NCBI GenBank assembly: GCA_025964055.1
Contig: JAOPZP010000286.1
Location: forward strand, 1 to 8,229
Source: Conexibacter sp.
GTDB taxonomy: Bacteria; Actinomycetota; Thermoleophilia; Solirubrobacterales; Solirubrobacteraceae
Length of the DNA: 8,229 nt
Direction: 5' to 3'
Shown: positions 6,487 to 8,229 of the stretch, in pieces
How positions within the stretch are numbered: the stretch's first letter is position 1
Layout of the letters: every line of letters starts with the position of its first letter
Program-made: the position numbers and the translations under genes
Notes under the pieces: model-generated
Databases searched by the model: none
Told to the model about the DNA's origin: nothing
What the model saw: only the letters and a program-made list of their open reading frames with translations

Positions 6487-6848
6487 AGCGCGCCGCCGAT
6501 CCAGCGGCCCAGCAGCGCGGCCAGCACGCCGAGCACGAGGCTGACCCCGAAGTTCAGCGCGCCGAGGCGCGCCTGACCCTCCTCCGCAAGGCGATGGCTC
6601 TCCAGCGCCCAGGTGCTGAACGTCGTGAACGCGCCGATCAGGCCGACGGCCCAGAGCCGGTAAGCGTCGCCGCCGAGCCCCGCGCCCGCCAGCACGCCGA
6701 GCGCGAGGGCGCCGCTGAGGTTGACCGCGAGGGTCCCGTACGGGAATGCGCCGCCGGCCCGGCGGGTGACCGCGCGGTCGAGCAGGAACCGGCCGACGGC
6801 GCCGGCGCCGCCGAGCAGCCCGAGGCCGAGGACGACGAGCGCGCTCAC
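6483..6848 (-). CDS. crcB: CrcB/Fluc fluoride channel subunit (second copy)
   Basis: A 121-residue, four-helix membrane protein of the CrcB/Fluc family, which exports fluoride passively through dual-topology dimers. Seen are GGAGAVGRFLLD (13-24), the pore segment FPYGTLAVNLSGAL with N43, and the signature GAFTTFSTWALE with F77. W80 sits where most members have the second 'box' phenylalanine. I chose GTG 6848-6846 because it gives the usual family length and directly overlaps the upstream crcB stop as GTGA; a longer reading in this frame would run antiparallel-free through crcB1 and is only a frame shadow. The stop in turn overlaps the GTG of the DUF190 gene. The subunit differs clearly from its neighbour, so the two probably form one heterodimer rather than two homodimeric channels. 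Confidence 0.92.
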   Translation of the reverse strand: MSALVVLGLGLLGGAGAVGRFLLDRAVTRRAGGAFPYGTLAVNLSGALALGVLAGAGLGGDAYRLWAVGLIGAFTTFSTWALESHRLAEEGQARLGALNFGVSLVLGVLAALLGRWIGGAL

Positions 6849-7243
6849 CGGCGCCAGCTCGCTCGCCGGACGAGGTTGGTGGCCAGCGCGACGGCGGCGA
6901 AGCCGAGCACGATGCTGCCGGCCGCGTAGGCGAGCGCCAGGCCGACGTCCCCGTCGCGGAGCATGTCGAGCACCTCGAGCTGCATCGTGGAGAAGGTCGT
7001 CAGGCCACCGCAGACGCCGGTGCCCAGGAACGGCCGCCGGTAGGCCGAGAGCGGCAGGCGCTCCTGCAGGCGGGTGGTGAAGTACCCCAACATGAACGCA
7101 CCGGCGATGTTGACGACGAAGGTCGCCCACGGCCACTGGCCGCCGTGGCGGGGCAGTGCCTCGTTCAGCTCGGCCCGCGCGACGGCGCCGACGAAGCCGC
7201 CGGCGAAGATGGCCGCGAGCTCGCGGTGGTCGATGCGGGTCAC
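6845..7243 (-). CDS. crcB: CrcB/Fluc fluoride channel subunit (first copy)
   Basis: A 132-residue four-helix membrane protein, the partner of the CrcB subunit encoded immediately downstream. Motifs are AGGFVGAVAR (14-23), the pore strand PWATFVVNIAGAFMLGY with N45, and GTGVCGGLTTFSTMQLE (74-90) with F84. M87 replaces the second conserved 'box' phenylalanine. The start is GTG 7243-7241, with only weak Shine-Dalgarno likeness upstream. The stop overlaps the next crcB start by four bases (GTGA), pointing to translational coupling. The 96-base gap to the VOC gene upstream could hold a promoter; I looked there for a fluoride (crcB-motif) riboswitch and did not find a match. Function as a fluoride exporter follows from the family and intact pore residues. 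Confidence 0.92.
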   Translation of the reverse strand: MTRIDHRELAAIFAGGFVGAVARAELNEALPRHGGQWPWATFVVNIAGAFMLGYFTTRLQERLPLSAYRRPFLGTGVCGGLTTFSTMQLEVLDMLRDGDVGLALAYAAGSIVLGFAAVALATNLVRRASWRR

Positions 7244-7339
7244 GCCCGGGCGGCCGGCGTCGTGGCGGCCTGGCCGGTCACCGCTCGCATTCTGCCGTGC
7301 GGGGCGGCCGCGTCGGCGCGCCCCGGCCGCCGCGCGGGC

Positions 7340-7759
7340 TCAGCCCTGGGCCAGCGCCTTGGTCCCCTCGCGCGCGCCCGCCCCGCGCTCGAAGAAGTCC
7401 CACGCCTCGACGACGTTGCCCTCGGGGTCCTCGAAGTACAGCGAGCGGTCGCCGCCTTCGTGCTCGACCGGGCCCTCGCAGCCGACCCCGAGCTCGCGCA
7501 GCCGCGCCGTCAGCGGGTCCAGCCGCCCGGGCTCGACCGAGAAGGCGAAGTGCACGTGCCGGCCGCCGCGGTCGCCGAACTCCTTGGCGCCCGGCGACCA
7601 GAGCCCGAGCCGCGCCCGGTCGCCACAGGCGAGCCAGATGCGGTCGTCCTCGCGCGAGAGGACCGGGAAGCCGAAGACGCCGACGTAGAACGCGGCGAGC
7701 CCCGGGGGGTCAGTGGTCTGGAGGGTCAGCTCGCACAGCCCGCAGGCACCGATGCTCAT
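7340..7759 (-). CDS. VOC-superfamily (glyoxalase/bleomycin-resistance fold) protein
   Basis: A 139-residue protein with two beta-alpha-beta-beta-beta modules of the vicinal oxygen chelate fold: module 1 about 7-57 (ELTLQTTDPPGLAAFYVGVF) and module 2 about 66-121 (RHVHFAFSV ... LYFEDPEGNVVEAWD). Of the usual metal ligands, H68 in HVHF and E118 in GNVVE are present. The first-strand His is replaced by E10 (CELTL), which can still bind metal in some members. The enzyme could be a lyase, dioxygenase or binding protein; the sequence does not say which. I chose ATG 7759 because the fold starts right after it; an ATG at 7852 would add 31 Pro/Arg-rich residues that look like non-coding DNA. No clear ribosome-binding site is visible. 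The gene is codirectional with crcB, 96 bases upstream of it, and may or may not share its transcript. Confidence 0.82.
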   Translation of the reverse strand: MSIGACGLCELTLQTTDPPGLAAFYVGVFGFPVLSREDDRIWLACGDRARLGLWSPGAKEFGDRGGRHVHFAFSVEPGRLDPLTARLRELGVGCEGPVEHEGGDRSLYFEDPEGNVVEAWDFFERGAGAREGTKALAQG

Positions 7760-7776
7760 GCTCGGGTGTGTACCCG

Positions 7777-7864
7777 CGCGGGCCCGCGGCCAGCGGGCGG
7801 GCCGTCCGCCAGGCTTTGTCAGCCTGCTGGGGGGCGAATCGTCGTCGCCCACGCCCTAGTAGGG
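7777..7864. promoter_or_regulatory. Divergent spacer with a cluster of inverted repeats
   Basis: The 107 bases between the VOC and small-protein starts carry four dyads in a row. They are a 12-bp palindrome at 7777-7788, CAGGCT/AGCCTG (7810-7815 and 7821-7826, loop TTGTC), GGGCGA/TCGCCC (7832-7837 and 7845-7850), and CCCTA-G-TAGGG (7854-7864), which touches the small gene's ATG. TTGTCA at 7816-7821 resembles a -35 box, but no -10 follows at normal spacing. Some of this is expected by chance at this GC content. The last three dyads sit in the region that must control the small gene. Confidence 0.35.
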
Positions 7865-7866
7865 GC

Positions 7867-8163
7867 ATGGCCCAGGACCCGGACTCCACGCCCGCCGAGG
7901 CGATCGGCGAGCTGACCGACGCGCTGCTGCGCCTGGCCGAGCGGCTGGGACAGGTGACCCACCACACGCGTCGCGCCGCCGTCGCGGCCCCGCCGGCCGC
8001 CGAGCCGCCCGGCGTCGTGCTGCGCCGGATCGTGCGCGAGCTGCTGGAGCGCGAGCTGAGCGGCCTCCCCGTGGCCGAGCTGCTGGATGCCGCGGGCATC
8101 GTCGGGCTGGCCGGCGACGCGCTCGACCGCGACCTGCTGCTGCTCGACGGGCGGGCGGCGTGA
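7867..8163 (+). CDS. Small helical hypothetical protein
   Basis: A 98-residue protein I do not recognise. It has two predicted helical parts, EAIGELTDALLRLAERLGQV (11-30) and LRRIVRELLERELSGLPVAELLDAAGIVGL (about 52-81), joined by an Ala/Pro-rich linker (AAVAAPPAAEPPG). Heptad-like leucines in both suggest coiled-coil or helix-helix packing. No membrane segment, signal or cysteine is present. First codon positions are rich in G and third positions almost always G or C, as in real genes here. The ATG at 7867 has AGGGG only one base upstream, too close for normal Shine-Dalgarno use, so leaderless translation is possible. It converges on the gene entering from the right edge, 19 bases away. No function is proposed. 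Confidence 0.65.
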   Translation: MAQDPDSTPAEAIGELTDALLRLAERLGQVTHHTRRAAVAAPPAAEPPGVVLRRIVRELLERELSGLPVAELLDAAGIVGLAGDALDRDLLLLDGRAA

Positions 8164-8182
8164 GGCGGCGGCGGCGCCCGGG

Positions 8183-8229
8183 CTACCGGCTGGCGATCGC
8201 CCAGCGCGTGCCGTCGCCGACCTCGCCGG
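8183..8229 (-). CDS. C-terminal end of an unidentified protein
   Basis: The minus strand reads GEVGDGTRWAIASR followed by TAG (8185-8183). First codon positions are mostly G and the composition is balanced, as in real genes here. The competing plus-strand reading from GTG 8160 gives an Arg- and Pro-rich stretch with C-rich first positions, typical of an antisense shadow. Too little is visible to name the protein. Confidence 0.5.
   Translation of the reverse strand, partial: GEVGDGTRWAIASR

Noticed and set aside
3418..6576. A 1052-codon plus-strand open frame
   Set aside because: It overlaps cydB and the hydrolase in another frame and runs antisense through the DUF190 gene. Its product is a low-complexity Arg/Ala/Gly-rich chain. 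It is an artefact of high GC, where stop codons are rare.
6845..7136. Longer start for the second crcB gene (up to 7136), giving 217 residues
   Set aside because: The added 96 residues overlap the first crcB in another frame and are Arg/Ala/Gly-rich shadow. The family length is about 120.
7244..7339. Fluoride (crcB-motif) riboswitch upstream of the first crcB
   Set aside because: The minus-strand leader was read for the conserved pseudoknot and the GGC...CUGAUGGC-like elements. No convincing match was found.
8160..8229. Plus-strand GTG start overlapping the small gene's stop (GTGA)
   Set aside because: The reading is Arg/Pro-rich with C-rich first codon positions. The minus-strand frame ending at 8183 looks more like a real gene.

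Overview
The window comes from a very GC-rich bacterial chromosome. Codons end almost always in G or C, GTG starts are common, and several neighbouring genes overlap in the four-base form GTGA. Together with an actinobacterial-looking PrmC paralogue and short-Q-loop cydAB, this suggests Actinomycetota, possibly the Thermoleophilia/Solirubrobacterales branch. That placement is inference; no rRNA or other marker gene is present. I see no mobile element, CRISPR array, tRNA or rRNA.

Left part (1-1526). The N-terminus of an aldo/keto reductase leaves the window on the minus strand. Diverging from it is a PrmC/HemK-type methyltransferase paralogue whose NPPY motif has become VVPY. A PaaI-type hotdog thioesterase follows, with a TATGAT -10-like box just upstream.

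Centre (1527-5461). A 328-base gene-free stretch with two good inverted repeats leads into cydA and cydB, the two main subunits of a cytochrome bd-type quinol oxidase. All the cydA residues I checked are intact. CydB carries a C-terminal extension with two extra predicted membrane helices. No cydDC is seen here. After a 9-bp GC hairpin comes a secreted alpha/beta hydrolase with an intact Ser-Asp-His triad.

Right part (5473-7759, minus strand). This is the most distinctive part. Two CrcB/Fluc fluoride-channel subunits and a protein made of three tandem DUF190 domains are joined by two GTGA overlaps, so they look like one translationally coupled unit. Two divergent CrcB subunits probably form one heterodimeric channel. 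The DUF190 triplet may be a covalent version of a trimeric PII-like protein. A VOC-superfamily protein lies upstream on the same strand.

Right edge (7760-8229). A divergent spacer with several small inverted repeats separates the VOC gene from a 98-residue helical protein I do not recognise. The C-terminus of another minus-strand gene enters from the right edge.
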